A stretch of DNA of 64,000 nt, taken from Brachyspira pilosicoli. GTDB taxonomy: Bacteria > Spirochaetota > Brachyspiria > Brachyspirales > Brachyspiraceae. The notes under the pieces were generated by a model that had not been told where the DNA came from, did not search any database, and saw nothing but the letters and a program-made list of their open reading frames with translations. The DNA lies in the NCBI RefSeq assembly GCF_036997485.1, contig NZ_JAWLPU010000001.1, positions 868,001 through 932,000 of the forward strand, given 5' to 3'. A program made the position numbers and the translations under genes. Shown here in pieces: positions 1-8,974 of the stretch (its first letter is position 1; each line of letters starts with the position of its first letter).

Positions 1-1
1 C

Positions 2-601
2 CCTAATATGTTTATAGTATTATTTACTTTTCTTTTTGTAGATATGTTTGATACAGTTGGCACATTGGTGGGTGTTTGTACTAAGGCTAATATGCTTACT
101 AAAGGCGGAGAAGTTCCTCGCTGTAAACAGGCTTTGTTTGCAGATGCTGTTGGAACTATATTTGGTGCTTGTATGGGTACTTCTACTGTTACTACTTATG
201 TTGAGAGTGCTTCTGGTGTTGCTGAGGGCGGAAAGACTGGGCTTACTGCTGTTGTAGTTGCTATATTGTTTACTATATCATTGTTCCTATCACATATATT
301 CTTATCAATCCCTAGTGCTGCCACTGCTCCTGCTCTTATAATAGTTGGTTTGTTTATGATGACTCCTATATTAGAAATTAACCTTACAGATTATACAGAA
401 GCTATACCTTCTTTTGTTTGTATTATATTTATGCCTTTCGCTTATAGTATTGCTGAGGGTATCACTTTTGGTATATTGGCTTTCACTTTATTAAAATTAT
501 TAACAGGAAGAACAAAAGAGATTACATTATTTACTTGGATATTGTCTGCTCTTTTATTAATAAAGATTTTAATGCCTGTTATTTCTAAGATGTTATCATA
601 A
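2..601 (+). CDS. NCS2/AzgA-type purine permease, C-terminal part
   Basis: This is the C-terminal ~200 residues of a nucleobase:cation symporter-2 protein of the AzgA-like branch (guanine/hypoxanthine or adenine uptake across the inner membrane). The frame is open to the window edge, so the N-terminus lies outside; the Met at position 8 is internal. Visible signatures are the segment FVDMFDTVGTLVG, the family motif GTSTVTTYVESASGVAEGG, and several hydrophobic segments after it. The motif is the substrate-site region in known AzgA proteins. Which purine is carried cannot be decided here. A hairpin terminator follows directly, so the gene ends its transcription unit. Confidence 0.9.
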   Translation, partial: PNMFIVLFTFLFVDMFDTVGTLVGVCTKANMLTKGGEVPRCKQALFADAVGTIFGACMGTSTVTTYVESASGVAEGGKTGLTAVVVAILFTISLFLSHIFLSIPSAATAPALIIVGLFMMTPILEINLTDYTEAIPSFVCIIFMPFAYSIAEGITFGILAFTLLKLLTGRTKEITLFTWILSALLLIKILMPVISKMLS

Positions 602-622
602 AATATATTATTAATTTAAATA

Positions 623-657
623 AAAAGCCTTGAATTAATTTTCAGGGCTTTTATTTT
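623..657 (+). terminator. Rho-independent terminator of the purine permease
   Basis: A 12-bp stem (AAAAGCCTTGAA at 623-634 with TTCAGGGCTTTT at 641-652, one G-U pair) with a 6-nt loop is followed by a T-rich run. It lies 22 bp after the permease stop codon. Confidence 0.85.
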
Positions 658-684
658 TTAACGGATTAATAAATGAATTTTTAT

Positions 685-908
685 CAACTTTTTCCCGCCT
701 TACGCGGTGCGGACTTCGTCAAAGTTGCAAAAAGTGCAAGTGTTTTAGTTTTATAAATGTCATATATTTATATATAAGGAATATGTATTAAATATATAAT
801 GTAATACCTAAATCTGAGCTAAAAAATGCAGCCTTTTTGGTTCTTTGTGGCGACAAAAGAACTGGGGGTGCGTACCCTAAGGGCACGCTTCGCAGGGGGC
901 TAGCCCCC
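685..908 (-). repeat. Structured intergenic repeat, copy 1 (inverted relative to copies 2 and 3)
   Basis: This comparatively GC-rich block lies between two convergent genes. Its reverse complement matches the elements at 39847-40100 and 42967-43166. Shared parts are the CCCCCTGCGAAGCGTGCCC core near 880-905, a GTGC..CCC..GGG..GCAC hairpin, a hairpin GTTCTTT (840-846)/AAAGAAC (856-862), an AT-rich unconserved middle, and a second hairpin CAACTTT (685-691)/AAAGTTG (721-727) enclosing CCGC..GCGG. The arms of the last two hairpins differ from the other copies by compensating changes. The outer end is a GGGGGCTAGCCCCC palindrome. Nothing else was seen in 602-1033 besides the terminator. Confidence 0.85.
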
Positions 909-1033
909 GATAACAATAAAAAAATAAAAACTAAATTTTGACAAACTTAAAAATTTTCATCTTAATTATAAATAATATATTTGTAAAATAAAAACTGATA
1001 AAAGTTATTTGTTTTTAGTATATTTTAAAAATA

Positions 1034-1996
1034 TTATAATCTGCTCAAAAAATCTAACTTCTTTTCTGTATGATAATTATCTCCTCCATCATGACCATTA
1101 AAAGTATAAACTTCAATAGATTTATCTCCAGCATAATTATTGTATGCGGCAAATACTGTAGAAGGAGGCACTATTATATCCATAAGCCCTACAGAAAACA
1201 ATGCTTTTGCTTTAGCTCTTTTAGCAAAAAATACTCCGTCAAAATATGAAAGCGTATTAAAAACAATATCTTCTTTATCTCTATTTGTTTTGCAGTATCT
1301 TGCTATTTCATTATATGGTAAAGTATCTGTAATTGTAGAAGCTCTTTTATAATCGCATAAAAAAGGAACATCTGCCATCATAGCTTCTATTTTTATATTT
1401 GAAAGCTCACTCAAAGCACAAGCAGCTAATGCTATCCCTCCGCCTTGGCTGCCTCCATTTATAACAATTTTGTCTGTTAGTGTATGTTCTTTGGACGCTT
1501 CTATGGCTTTTAGAGCATCTATAAAAACTCTTCTATAATAATAGTCATTTTTATCTAATATGCCCTTTGTGAGAAAACCATCAGCATGCACGCCATAACC
1601 TTCAGGGTCAATTGTTGAAGCTCCATTTCCAGACTCAGCTCCTTGTCCTCTTGTCTCCATTACAAATACACTATAGCCTGCAGATGGAAAAACTATATGA
1701 TTAATAGGCAAATCTTTTCCAGTACCATAACCTAAATAATGAACTATACAAGTTAACTTGCTGCTGTTTTTTGGTGCTATATACCAGCCGTTTATAGTAT
1801 GCTTTTTGTAACCTAAAAAACTTACTTCATAAACATCAAAAAATTTTAAATGCGTTTGTATTAAATTATATTTTGCTTCCGGTTTATGATTATTTTCTTT
1901 TATAGTGCTAAGCCAAAAACTATCAAAATCGCTTGGTTCTTCAGAGCTTCCTTTATATTTATAAAGTTCATCTATAGATAAATCAAAAAAAGCCAT
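1034..1996 (-). CDS. Acetyl xylan esterase / cephalosporin-C deacetylase family hydrolase
   Basis: This is a 320-residue alpha/beta hydrolase of the AXE1 family, which removes acetyl groups from xylo-oligosaccharides and related acetylated substrates. The nucleophile elbow GGSQGGG places the catalytic Ser at 183; Asp273 (LMDIIVPP) and His302 (FNGHDGG) complete a plausible triad. Length matches the family (~320). No signal peptide is present, so it is likely cytoplasmic and acts on imported oligosaccharides. It is the last gene of a leftward group, 15 bp after the TPR gene and downstream of the GH35 gene, which fits a glycan-use role. The natural substrate is an inference. Confidence 0.9.
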   Translation of the reverse strand: MAFFDLSIDELYKYKGSSEEPSDFDSFWLSTIKENNHKPEAKYNLIQTHLKFFDVYEVSFLGYKKHTINGWYIAPKNSSKLTCIVHYLGYGTGKDLPINHIVFPSAGYSVFVMETRGQGAESGNGASTIDPEGYGVHADGFLTKGILDKNDYYYRRVFIDALKAIEASKEHTLTDKIVINGGSQGGGIALAACALSELSNIKIEAMMADVPFLCDYKRASTITDTLPYNEIARYCKTNRDKEDIVFNTLSYFDGVFFAKRAKAKALFSVGLMDIIVPPSTVFAAYNNYAGDKSIEVYTFNGHDGGDNYHTEKKLDFLSRL

Positions 1997-2011
1997 TATT
2001 ATTTCCTATTT

Positions 2012-2806
2012 TTAATATATTTTTTTAGGTATTTTCACATTTTTAAGCTGTTCTAATCTGTTTATAATAATTTTTTCAACTTCAAAATTGGAAGGCTCTT
2101 CATTTTCAAAACTATATCCGCTTGCAAGCATAAGAGTCTCTTTCTCTTGTACATAATTACGCATCTTTCTATAAATTATAGATATTCTAAATAAAGATAA
2201 TTTTTGTCTGTAGCCATTTAAATATGATTGTCTATAATAATCAATTGCTGAAGTTCTTCTGTTTCTTGCATCATAATGCTCTGCTAATTTAAAATAGATT
2301 CTTCCCTTTTCCACTTTATTATAGCTTCTTTCAGCCATATTAATAATTTCTTGTTCTGTTTGGGCATAATTAGTTTGGTCTATAAGCTTTTCATATATAT
2401 CAAGCAAATTAAAATAAGCATCATATTTATATGAAGGTATAGTTAAGTTATTTGCATATTGTATTGATTTTTTATATTCTTCTACGGCCAAACGGTATGT
2501 AGCAATTCCTCCTTGTTCTGCAGGGCTTCCAGCTTCACTTTCATATATAACACCCAAAAAATAATGAGCATCAGCATTCTCTGGATAATATAATAGAGTT
2601 TTATTCATAACAAATAAAGCATAAGAAGTATTGCCTTCATTTATAGCTCTTTTAGCCTCTCCTATATAAACCCAAGCAGGCTGTAATTTTCCGTTAAAAG
2701 AAGACATAAAAAAGTTAGTATCTATTCTTAAACTTGTAGTAGCTGTATTTGTTTGAGAATATAAAGATAAACAAAAAAATAAAAATATAAATACAAAATG
2801 TTTCAT
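2012..2806 (-). CDS. Secreted TPR-repeat protein
   Basis: This is a 264-residue protein with an N-terminal signal peptide (hydrophobic residues 3-16, likely cleavage after LYSQ), so it should be periplasmic or outer-membrane facing. TPR-like helix pairs are visible, for example ADAHYFLGVIYESEA near residue 80 and GRIYFKLAEHYDARN near 170. TPR arrays mediate protein-protein contacts; no enzymatic motif is visible. It sits between the GH35 gene (80 bp upstream) and the esterase gene (15 bp downstream) on the same strand and may be co-transcribed, but a functional link is unproven. The exact role is unknown. Confidence 0.8.
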   Translation of the reverse strand: MKHFVFIFLFFCLSLYSQTNTATTSLRIDTNFFMSSFNGKLQPAWVYIGEAKRAINEGNTSYALFVMNKTLLYYPENADAHYFLGVIYESEAGSPAEQGGIATYRLAVEEYKKSIQYANNLTIPSYKYDAYFNLLDIYEKLIDQTNYAQTEQEIINMAERSYNKVEKGRIYFKLAEHYDARNRRTSAIDYYRQSYLNGYRQKLSLFRISIIYRKMRNYVQEKETLMLASGYSFENEEPSNFEVEKIIINRLEQLKNVKIPKKIY

Positions 2807-2886
2807 AGATATTTCACTGCAAATAATAGTTTTATAAATTAAAATTCTTATTATTTAATATCGGTATAATAAATTTTTACCTTATA

Positions 2887-4665
2887 TTATTTTTTTACTT
2901 CTTTATAAGTAGGTTTATCTTTAAGTGCTAAGCTATCAGATAATATATTTTCTGTTTCAAATACTATAATTTCATTTAAACCAGTTTTTAAAAGAGGAGC
3001 AGGTATATATAAATAACATGCAGGTCCTTCACTCCAATACCTTCCTAAATTAAACCCATTTATAAATGCTACGCCTTTTCCAAGTTTAGAACAATCAAGG
3101 AAAGTATCGGCTGCTTCTTTAACCTCAAATTCATAACGGTAGAATGAAGGAGTATTTTCTATCCATTCAGAGCTGAAATCTACATCTTTTATATTATCAA
3201 GTGGTAATGCATATTGCTCCCATCCTGTTTCAAAATGTATATCAGCCATAACTCCTATACGAATGCCCTTAACTTGACTGCATTCCTGAAGTTTATAACC
3301 GTAATTAACACGTCCTACATTTTCAACCAATAATTCTAATATGTTATCTCCATTATTAAAATGCATTTCAATAGGCTCTATAAGCTCATCTTGATATTTT
3401 ACGCCTTTATATTCGCCATTCAAATAAAAATGAACTCTGTCTGAAGCACCTACTGCTCGCACATTTATATTATTATCAAAGCCTTTTACTGTAGTTCTAT
3501 AGAGCATATAACCATATCCGCTTCCTGCTTTTTCCATAGTGATAGGGGCATCGCTTTTCTGACATTTTGATATTTTATCTATAACTGAAAATAATGAGGT
3601 TTTATCTTTAAGTTTTGCCTCTCCAAAATCTGCTCTCTTATGGTCTCTTGGCTCAAAAGTTTTTATTTCAGGAAATAATTCATTAATAAGTTTTTGAAGT
3701 TTATAAAATTTTTCTGTAGGCTCGCCCCATTCTGTAAGAACAGCATCATAATCATAAGATGTAATTTGAGGGAAATCAGTATAACCTGTTACAGAAGTAC
3801 CATTATAAAAGCCAAAATTTGTTCCGCCTATAAACATATATAAATTTATACTGCCTCTTTTTAAAATCTCTTTTACTTCCATTATAAAATCATCAGCATC
3901 TCTTTTTATTATAGGTTCTTTCCATAAATTAAACCAACCGTCCCAAAACTCCATACACATTAATGGATTTTTTATACCTTTTCTTTCAAAGAATTTTTCT
4001 GTTGCATCAAAACTTTCTTTAGCCTGAGAACCAAAATTAACAGTAGCTAATATTCCATCATCTGCCAATGTTCCAGCTTCTAAAACAGCATCCCAAGCAC
4101 CATCTGATGTAAATAAAGGCACTTCTGCACCATGTTTTTGCATAAGATTTTTTAAAGCTCTAAGATAGCCTTTATCATTACCAAATGAACCATACTCATT
4201 TTCAATCTGCATCATAATTACAGGACCGTTTCTTGTAATTTGTAAATCTGCAATCTGCTTAAATAATTCTTTATAGTAAGCATCAACTTTACTTAAAAAT
4301 AATTCTGTATTAGTACGAACTTTTATATTATCATATCTTAAAAGCCATGCAGGAAGTCCTCCAAATTCCCACTCAGCACATATATAAGGAGTAGGTCTTA
4401 ATATGACCAATAAATCCATTTTCTGAGCAAGCTTAATAAAAGCTGCTATATCCTTATTTCCAGAAAAGTCAAAAACTCCTTCATCTATTTCGTGTATATT
4501 CCAAGGTATATATGTTTCAACAGTATTAAATCCAGCCGCCTTTAAATTATATAAACAATCTTCCCAATATTCTTTTACAAATCTAAAATAATGAATAGCA
4601 CCAGATAAAATCTTTACAGGTTTTCCATCTAATATGAATTCTTCTTTAACTTCAAAAATGCTCAT
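2887..4665 (-). CDS. Glycoside hydrolase family 35 beta-galactosidase
   Basis: This is a 592-residue GH35 enzyme that releases terminal beta-galactose from oligosaccharides. The N-terminal TIM barrel starts at once (SGAIHYFRF near residue 21, TYIPWNIHE near 51). The acid/base is Glu157 in QIENEYG and the nucleophile Glu239 in MCMEFWDGW, matching the family pattern. C-terminal beta-sandwich segments follow, including the conserved FINGFNLGRYW. There is no signal peptide, so it should be cytoplasmic, as for streptococcal BgaC. The EIIA-Man-like gene lies 35 bp upstream; in streptococci the comparable gene sits in a mannose-family PTS operon. Galactose-beta-1,3 specificity is possible but not shown. 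Confidence 0.93.
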   Translation of the reverse strand: MSIFEVKEEFILDGKPVKILSGAIHYFRFVKEYWEDCLYNLKAAGFNTVETYIPWNIHEIDEGVFDFSGNKDIAAFIKLAQKMDLLVILRPTPYICAEWEFGGLPAWLLRYDNIKVRTNTELFLSKVDAYYKELFKQIADLQITRNGPVIMMQIENEYGSFGNDKGYLRALKNLMQKHGAEVPLFTSDGAWDAVLEAGTLADDGILATVNFGSQAKESFDATEKFFERKGIKNPLMCMEFWDGWFNLWKEPIIKRDADDFIMEVKEILKRGSINLYMFIGGTNFGFYNGTSVTGYTDFPQITSYDYDAVLTEWGEPTEKFYKLQKLINELFPEIKTFEPRDHKRADFGEAKLKDKTSLFSVIDKISKCQKSDAPITMEKAGSGYGYMLYRTTVKGFDNNINVRAVGASDRVHFYLNGEYKGVKYQDELIEPIEMHFNNGDNILELLVENVGRVNYGYKLQECSQVKGIRIGVMADIHFETGWEQYALPLDNIKDVDFSSEWIENTPSFYRYEFEVKEAADTFLDCSKLGKGVAFINGFNLGRYWSEGPACYLYIPAPLLKTGLNEIIVFETENILSDSLALKDKPTYKEVKK

Positions 4666-4700
4666 TTTAATACTCCTCTTTTAATTTTTGTATATATAAT

Positions 4701-5129
4701 TTATTTATTATCACTTGTATTAGAATCTAAATCCATACATAATATTGCTTCTTTTCCTGCCTTCATAATCTCATGTATTTCATCTAAATTATTTACATCA
4801 ATGTCTTTAAATAAGGCATCTATAATAATAGCAAGATTCATACCTGAAATAACTTTAACTCTGCTTTTTAAATTATGTTTTTGCAAAATACCCTCAATTT
4901 GATTATAAGGAGCACCTCCATTAAGATCAGCAAATATAATGCCTTTTTTGTTTTCGTCTGAAAGCCAATTGGTTATACATTCTTCTAAATTTTTAGAAAA
5001 TATATCTATTCCATCTTCTTCTGTAAGTTCTAATATTTTAAGCTCTTGAGACTCTTCTCCAATTATCATCTTCATTGCAGATTTCATGCCTGAAGCAATG
5101 CCTTTGTGAGAAACTAATAATATTTCCAT
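4701..5129 (-). CDS. Mannose-family PTS EIIA-like protein (orphan)
   Basis: This 142-residue protein has the EIIA-Man fold signatures: an N-terminal strand leading to the phosphorylatable His8 (LLVSHKGIASG) and ADLNGGAPYNQ at residues 67-78, matching the family D-x-x-GG-S/A-P-x-N motif. In complete systems it passes phosphate from HPr to EIIB. No EIIB, EIIC or EIID gene is next to it: 460 bp of non-coding sequence lie upstream and the GH35 gene 35 bp downstream. It may serve permease parts encoded elsewhere, act as a phosphorylation-dependent regulator, or be a remnant of a sugar PTS operon. Family assignment is firm, role open. The start is preceded by AGGAG. Confidence 0.85.
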   Translation of the reverse strand: MEILLVSHKGIASGMKSAMKMIIGEESQELKILELTEEDGIDIFSKNLEECITNWLSDENKKGIIFADLNGGAPYNQIEGILQKHNLKSRVKVISGMNLAIIIDALFKDIDVNNLDEIHEIMKAGKEAILCMDLDSNTSDNK

Positions 5130-5592
5130 AATAATTATTACTCCTTTATTATGAATTTTAAAGCAAATATTGATTTTAAATGATTAAAAATAATTTTATT
5201 TGAAAGTACTTGAAAACTTACAATGCGGACTAATAAAAAATAATATTTTAATTTTAACAAATTAATCATTTTTTCTATCAATTTAATGATAACATAAAGT
5301 ACAAAAATGGCAAGATATTTACAAAAAATGTTATGAAAATTAAATTAAAACAAGATTAAAATATAATTATTAAATATAATTATTAAATATTTATATATTT
5401 CTATATAATATAAAAGTATTATATAAATGAACTATTTAAAAAAATATTTATTTACGTTTTTTAATAAATATTATTTATATGATATAAGTTATTTTTTTTG
5501 GGATATTTTTTTAAATACATATTTACACCGCATAAAAAATATAGTTTATGCGATATAAAATATTTTTTAATATATTTTATTATTTTGTAAAT
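5130..5592. other. AT-rich intergenic region with a small hairpin
   Basis: No gene is visible in these 463 bp. The stretch holds short AT-rich direct repeats around 5360-5392. A perfect 8-bp inverted repeat, CGCATAAA/TTTATGCG with an 8-nt loop (5529-5552), lies about 40 bp beyond the map stop on the minus strand. It lacks a convincing U-tract, so it is at best a weak terminator or a protein site. No clear promoter for the EIIA/GH35 operon was identified. Confidence 0.4.
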
Positions 5593-6384
5593 TTAAGAAA
5601 AATATTTTTTTACTATTTCATCATCTTCCAAGGCAGTAAGTATCTCTACTCCATCTTCTTTAACAGCAACAGTATGTTCATAATGAGCAGATAAAGAACC
5701 GTCTCTTGTAACAACAGTCCAATCATCATCTTCAATATATATAGCATGATGTCCCATATTAACCATAGGTTCTATTGCTATTACCATATTAGTTTTAAGT
5801 ACAGGACCAAAACCTTTTTTACCTCTGTTAGGCACAGCAGGCTCTTCATGCAAATTAGCCCCAACCCCATGACCGTTAAACTCTCTCACTAAAGAATACC
5901 CTGCATCTTCTGCAGTTTTTTGTATGGCATAAGAAACATCTCCCAAATGAACACCGTCTCTTATTTGTTTTATTCCATTAAAAAACGATTCCATAGTTGT
6001 ATCTACAAGTCTTGAAGCCTCTTCAGATACATTTCCGACCTTAAAAGTAAATGCTCTGTCTGAATGATATCCTTTATAATAAACACCTATATCAAGACCT
6101 ATTATATCGCCGTCTTTTAATATTCTTTTTTTACTTGGTATTCCATGTATTATTTCTTCATTTATAGAAGCACATATTGAAGCAGGAAAAGGCGGATTGC
6201 CGTAACCCTTAAAAGAAGGCTTTGCATTTTGCTTTCTTATATAATCATACACAAACTTATCAAGCTCTTTTGTAGATATGCCAGGCTCAACAAGTTTAGA
6301 AACTTCTTTAAATACATTTGCTAATATATGTCCGCTTTCACGCATCAAATTTATTTCTGATTGTGTTTTTATTTTAATAGCCAT
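5593..6384 (-). CDS. map: Type I methionine aminopeptidase
   Basis: This 263-residue enzyme removes the initiator Met from nascent proteins in the cytoplasm using a dinuclear metal site. All five metal ligands are visible: Asp98 (GLDIG), Asp109 (HSDRAF), His172 (NGHGVG), Glu205 (AIEPMV) and Glu236 (HYEHTV); His80 and His179 are the usual active-site histidines. Length and motif spacing match bacterial type I enzymes. It follows the bactofilin gene by 22 bp on the same strand and is likely co-transcribed with it from the promoter near 6900. Nothing in the sequence suggests loss of activity. Confidence 0.97.
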   Translation of the reverse strand: MAIKIKTQSEINLMRESGHILANVFKEVSKLVEPGISTKELDKFVYDYIRKQNAKPSFKGYGNPPFPASICASINEEIIHGIPSKKRILKDGDIIGLDIGVYYKGYHSDRAFTFKVGNVSEEASRLVDTTMESFFNGIKQIRDGVHLGDVSYAIQKTAEDAGYSLVREFNGHGVGANLHEEPAVPNRGKKGFGPVLKTNMVIAIEPMVNMGHHAIYIEDDDWTVVTRDGSLSAHYEHTVAVKEDGVEILTALEDDEIVKKYFS

Positions 6385-6406
6385 TTTTAATGCTTTCCTT
6401 TATTTA

Positions 6407-6844
6407 TCAATTTGATTGATTCTCTGTATTATTTGGATTCTCAAAAGTATTTTCTGCCTCAACCTTATCACTAAAAGAATCTTCTACTATCTTTGTAATA
6501 TTCTTTTTCTGTCCGCCTGTAATAGTCATTTCTCCCTGTATAACAGCACCCTCTCCGACATCTATCTTAGGAGCTTCTATATTTCCTAAAACTCTTCCTG
6601 TTTCTATTAATACTACTTCATTTGAAGCTGATATATTGCCTATTAAAGTACCAGCTATTGTTATGCTGTCTGTAATAATAGTGCTTGTCTTTACCTTGCC
6701 GTTAGTACCTATTATTAAATGCCCGTCTATTTTTAAGTCTCCTTCAAATTTGCCGTCTATTTGAAATGAGCCTTTTACTATATAAGTTCCTTTGAAATAT
6801 GAACCTTCCCCTATTATACTATTAATCATCTCTCTTTTTGACAT
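6407..6844 (-). CDS. Bactofilin family cytoskeletal protein
   Basis: This ~145-residue protein has a bactofilin (DUF583/CcmA-like) core: short repeats of the beta-helix type such as GSFQIDGKFEGDLKIDGHLIIG and IAGTLIGNISASNEVV, with conserved Gly and hydrophobic spacing, flanked by a polar C-terminal tail. Bactofilins polymerise into filaments without nucleotides and often act in cell shape or wall remodelling. I chose the ATG at 6844, which has GGAG 10 nt upstream, over the in-frame GTG at 6853, which would leave only 1 nt after GGAG. It heads the bactofilin-map pair. A role in spirochaete morphology is inference. Confidence 0.88.
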   Translation of the reverse strand: MSKREMINSIIGEGSYFKGTYIVKGSFQIDGKFEGDLKIDGHLIIGTNGKVKTSTIITDSITIAGTLIGNISASNEVVLIETGRVLGNIEAPKIDVGEGAVIQGEMTITGGQKKNITKIVEDSFSDKVEAENTFENPNNTENQSN

Positions 6845-6877
6845 AATAATCACACTCCAAATTTATACTTCATTTTG

Positions 6878-6906
6878 ATTTTATAAGTATAAAACTAAAA
6901 TGTCAA
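6878..6906 (-). promoter_or_regulatory. Sigma-70-type promoter for the bactofilin-map operon
   Basis: On the minus strand TTGACA (6901-6906) is followed after 17 bp by TAAAAT (6878-6883), about 35 bp before the bactofilin start. No operator was recognised. Confidence 0.6.
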
Positions 6907-7138
6907 GTTTATAGATTTTCAATAACTTATATATTTTAACCATTATTTAATAAAATAATTTTTTATATATAATTAAATTATGAAAACCAAAGTTTTATCA
7001 ATACGATAATTTTATGTGAATACAAAAAAATATAAATTATAAAAAATAATTAATTAAAAATATCTTTAAAAGTTTTTTATTATTGTTATAATATTCTGAA
7101 GTGATTCAAATTATTATACAGCAATTAGAAGGAAATAT

Positions 7139-8974
7139 ATGGTCAATTTTTTTAAAAGCCAGTCTACAGAGGCAAGAAGAGATTTAATACTTCATGGTTC
7201 TATAACAAATACGTTAATAATGCTTTCTATTCCAACTCTTATGATGGGTTTGGTGCAATCAATGATGCCTCTTATGGATGGGCTTTTTTTGAATAATGTT
7301 ACAGGTACAATTATAGCGAGCAGTGTAAACTTTTCAGAGCCTATTATTAATATGATGACTGCTTTATCGCAAGGTTTGGGTGTTGCCGCTATGGCGATAG
7401 TTGGGCAATATAATGGTATCGGAGACTTTAAAAATGCTAAAAGAATTTCAACACAGATAGTTGTTGCCGGTGTATTATTTGGTATAGCCATGGGGCCGAC
7501 TTTATATGTTGTAAGCATACTTGTTTCTATGAATTTACAGCCGGGTGTTAAAGAGAATGTTTTTCAATATTTATCATTATATAGTTTTGTTATGCCTATG
7601 ACTTTCATGGCTGCTATATATAATGGTCTTAAAAATGCAAGCGGTAAACCAGAGGCTACTTTTATAAGAATGGTTTTACTCCTTATATTAAAAATTATAT
7701 TTAATTTTATTTATGTTTATTTCTTGCATCTTAAAATTGTTGGAAGTGTATTATCTTCTTTTTCCACTTATGCTATAGTTAGCGTTTGGATGTATTATGA
7801 TTTATTTATAAAAGAAAGCGATGACAAATTAAGTCTTAAAGATTTCAAGTTTGATTTTTCTATATTAAAGGAACTTATGATTATAGGGGTTCCTTCTATG
7901 CTTACTACTTTTCTAAGCAATTTAGGTTTTTTCCTAATAAATAGCGAAGTAGAAAAATATGGGCCTGCTATATTAAATGGGCAGGGTATAGCTAACAATA
8001 TAACAGCTGTTTGTTATAATTTGCCTGCTGCTTTCGGTTCTGCAGTTACAACTATGGTAAGTATGAACATTGGGGCTAAATACGCTGATAAGGCTAGAAA
8101 GTCTTGCTACATGGGTATATTGATGAGCGCTATTACAGCTATTTTACTTATGGTTATTATAATACCATTGTCTCCGCATATTACTATACTTTTTACAAGG
8201 GAAGTAGAGGATTTATATGTGGCTAATAGGTCTTTGCCTATATATGCTTTATCGGTTTTGGGTTTTGGTGTTACTATGGTTGTGCAGGGTGCTTTGATTG
8301 GGCTTGGAAGAACGAGGATACCGCTTCTAATCAGCATACTTAGAATATGGCTTCTTAGATATATTTTTATTTTAATTACTTCAAGGTATATTCAATACTG
8401 GGCAGTATTTTGGGGTAACTTATTCTCTAACACAATGTCTGGTGTTATAGCCCTTGCTATTTTATCAAGAGTGCCTTGGGTATCTGTTATTAATATGCAG
8501 ACGCAAAATATATTCATGCTTAGAGCAAAATTATTTGTAGATGAACTTGGTGCAAAGTTTTTCCCTAAAAATATTGGAAAAAGAAAAGATTATTCATTAA
8601 AATTGAAGAATAAAATTAAAAATATTACGGACCCTATCAAATTATCAAAGTTTGAAAAAAGAGAAGAAGAAAAATTAAAAAGAATGGAAGAGCGTGAAGA
8701 GAGAATAAGAGAGAGAGAAGAAAAGAGGGCAAAAGAGGTTGCTGAGTGGAAAAGGCAGATTGAAGAGATAAAACAAAATAGAGAGAAAATGAATGAGGAA
8801 CATAGAAGATATAATGAGGATAGAAAAAAAGAAAAAGAAGCTAAAAGACAGCAAATATCAGAAAATGTGAGATTAAGAAGAGAGGCAAGGCATAAACTTA
8901 GAGAAGAGAGAAAAATTGAAAAAGAAAAACAAATTGAAGAGAGAAAAAATTTAAAGAATAAGAAAAATGAATAA
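7139..8974 (+). CDS. MATE family transporter with long charged C-terminal tail
   Basis: Residues 1 to ~475 form a MATE-type multidrug/cation antiporter with about 12 membrane segments in two homologous halves (for example NTLIMLSIPTLMMGLVQSMM near residue 18, LKELMIIGVPSMLTTFLSN near 240). Typical MATE proteins are 440-480 residues; this one runs to 611. The extra ~130 residues are almost entirely Glu, Lys and Arg and read as a long coiled coil or single alpha-helix in the cytoplasm. The substrate is unknown. The start has AGAAGG upstream, and a TATAAT at 7087-7092 is a plausible -10. The last 8 bp overlap ispD, suggesting translational coupling. Confidence 0.88.
   Translation: MVNFFKSQSTEARRDLILHGSITNTLIMLSIPTLMMGLVQSMMPLMDGLFLNNVTGTIIASSVNFSEPIINMMTALSQGLGVAAMAIVGQYNGIGDFKNAKRISTQIVVAGVLFGIAMGPTLYVVSILVSMNLQPGVKENVFQYLSLYSFVMPMTFMAAIYNGLKNASGKPEATFIRMVLLLILKIIFNFIYVYFLHLKIVGSVLSSFSTYAIVSVWMYYDLFIKESDDKLSLKDFKFDFSILKELMIIGVPSMLTTFLSNLGFFLINSEVEKYGPAILNGQGIANNITAVCYNLPAAFGSAVTTMVSMNIGAKYADKARKSCYMGILMSAITAILLMVIIIPLSPHITILFTREVEDLYVANRSLPIYALSVLGFGVTMVVQGALIGLGRTRIPLLISILRIWLLRYIFILITSRYIQYWAVFWGNLFSNTMSGVIALAILSRVPWVSVINMQTQNIFMLRAKLFVDELGAKFFPKNIGKRKDYSLKLKNKIKNITDPIKLSKFEKREEEKLKRMEEREERIREREEKRAKEVAEWKRQIEEIKQNREKMNEEHRRYNEDRKKEKEAKRQQISENVRLRREARHKLREERKIEKEKQIEERKNLKNKKNE

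Noticed and set aside
5529-5552. The CGCATAAA/TTTATGCG hairpin as a map terminator.
   Set aside because: The stem is perfect but no U-tract follows on the minus strand, so it is noted only within the intergenic description.
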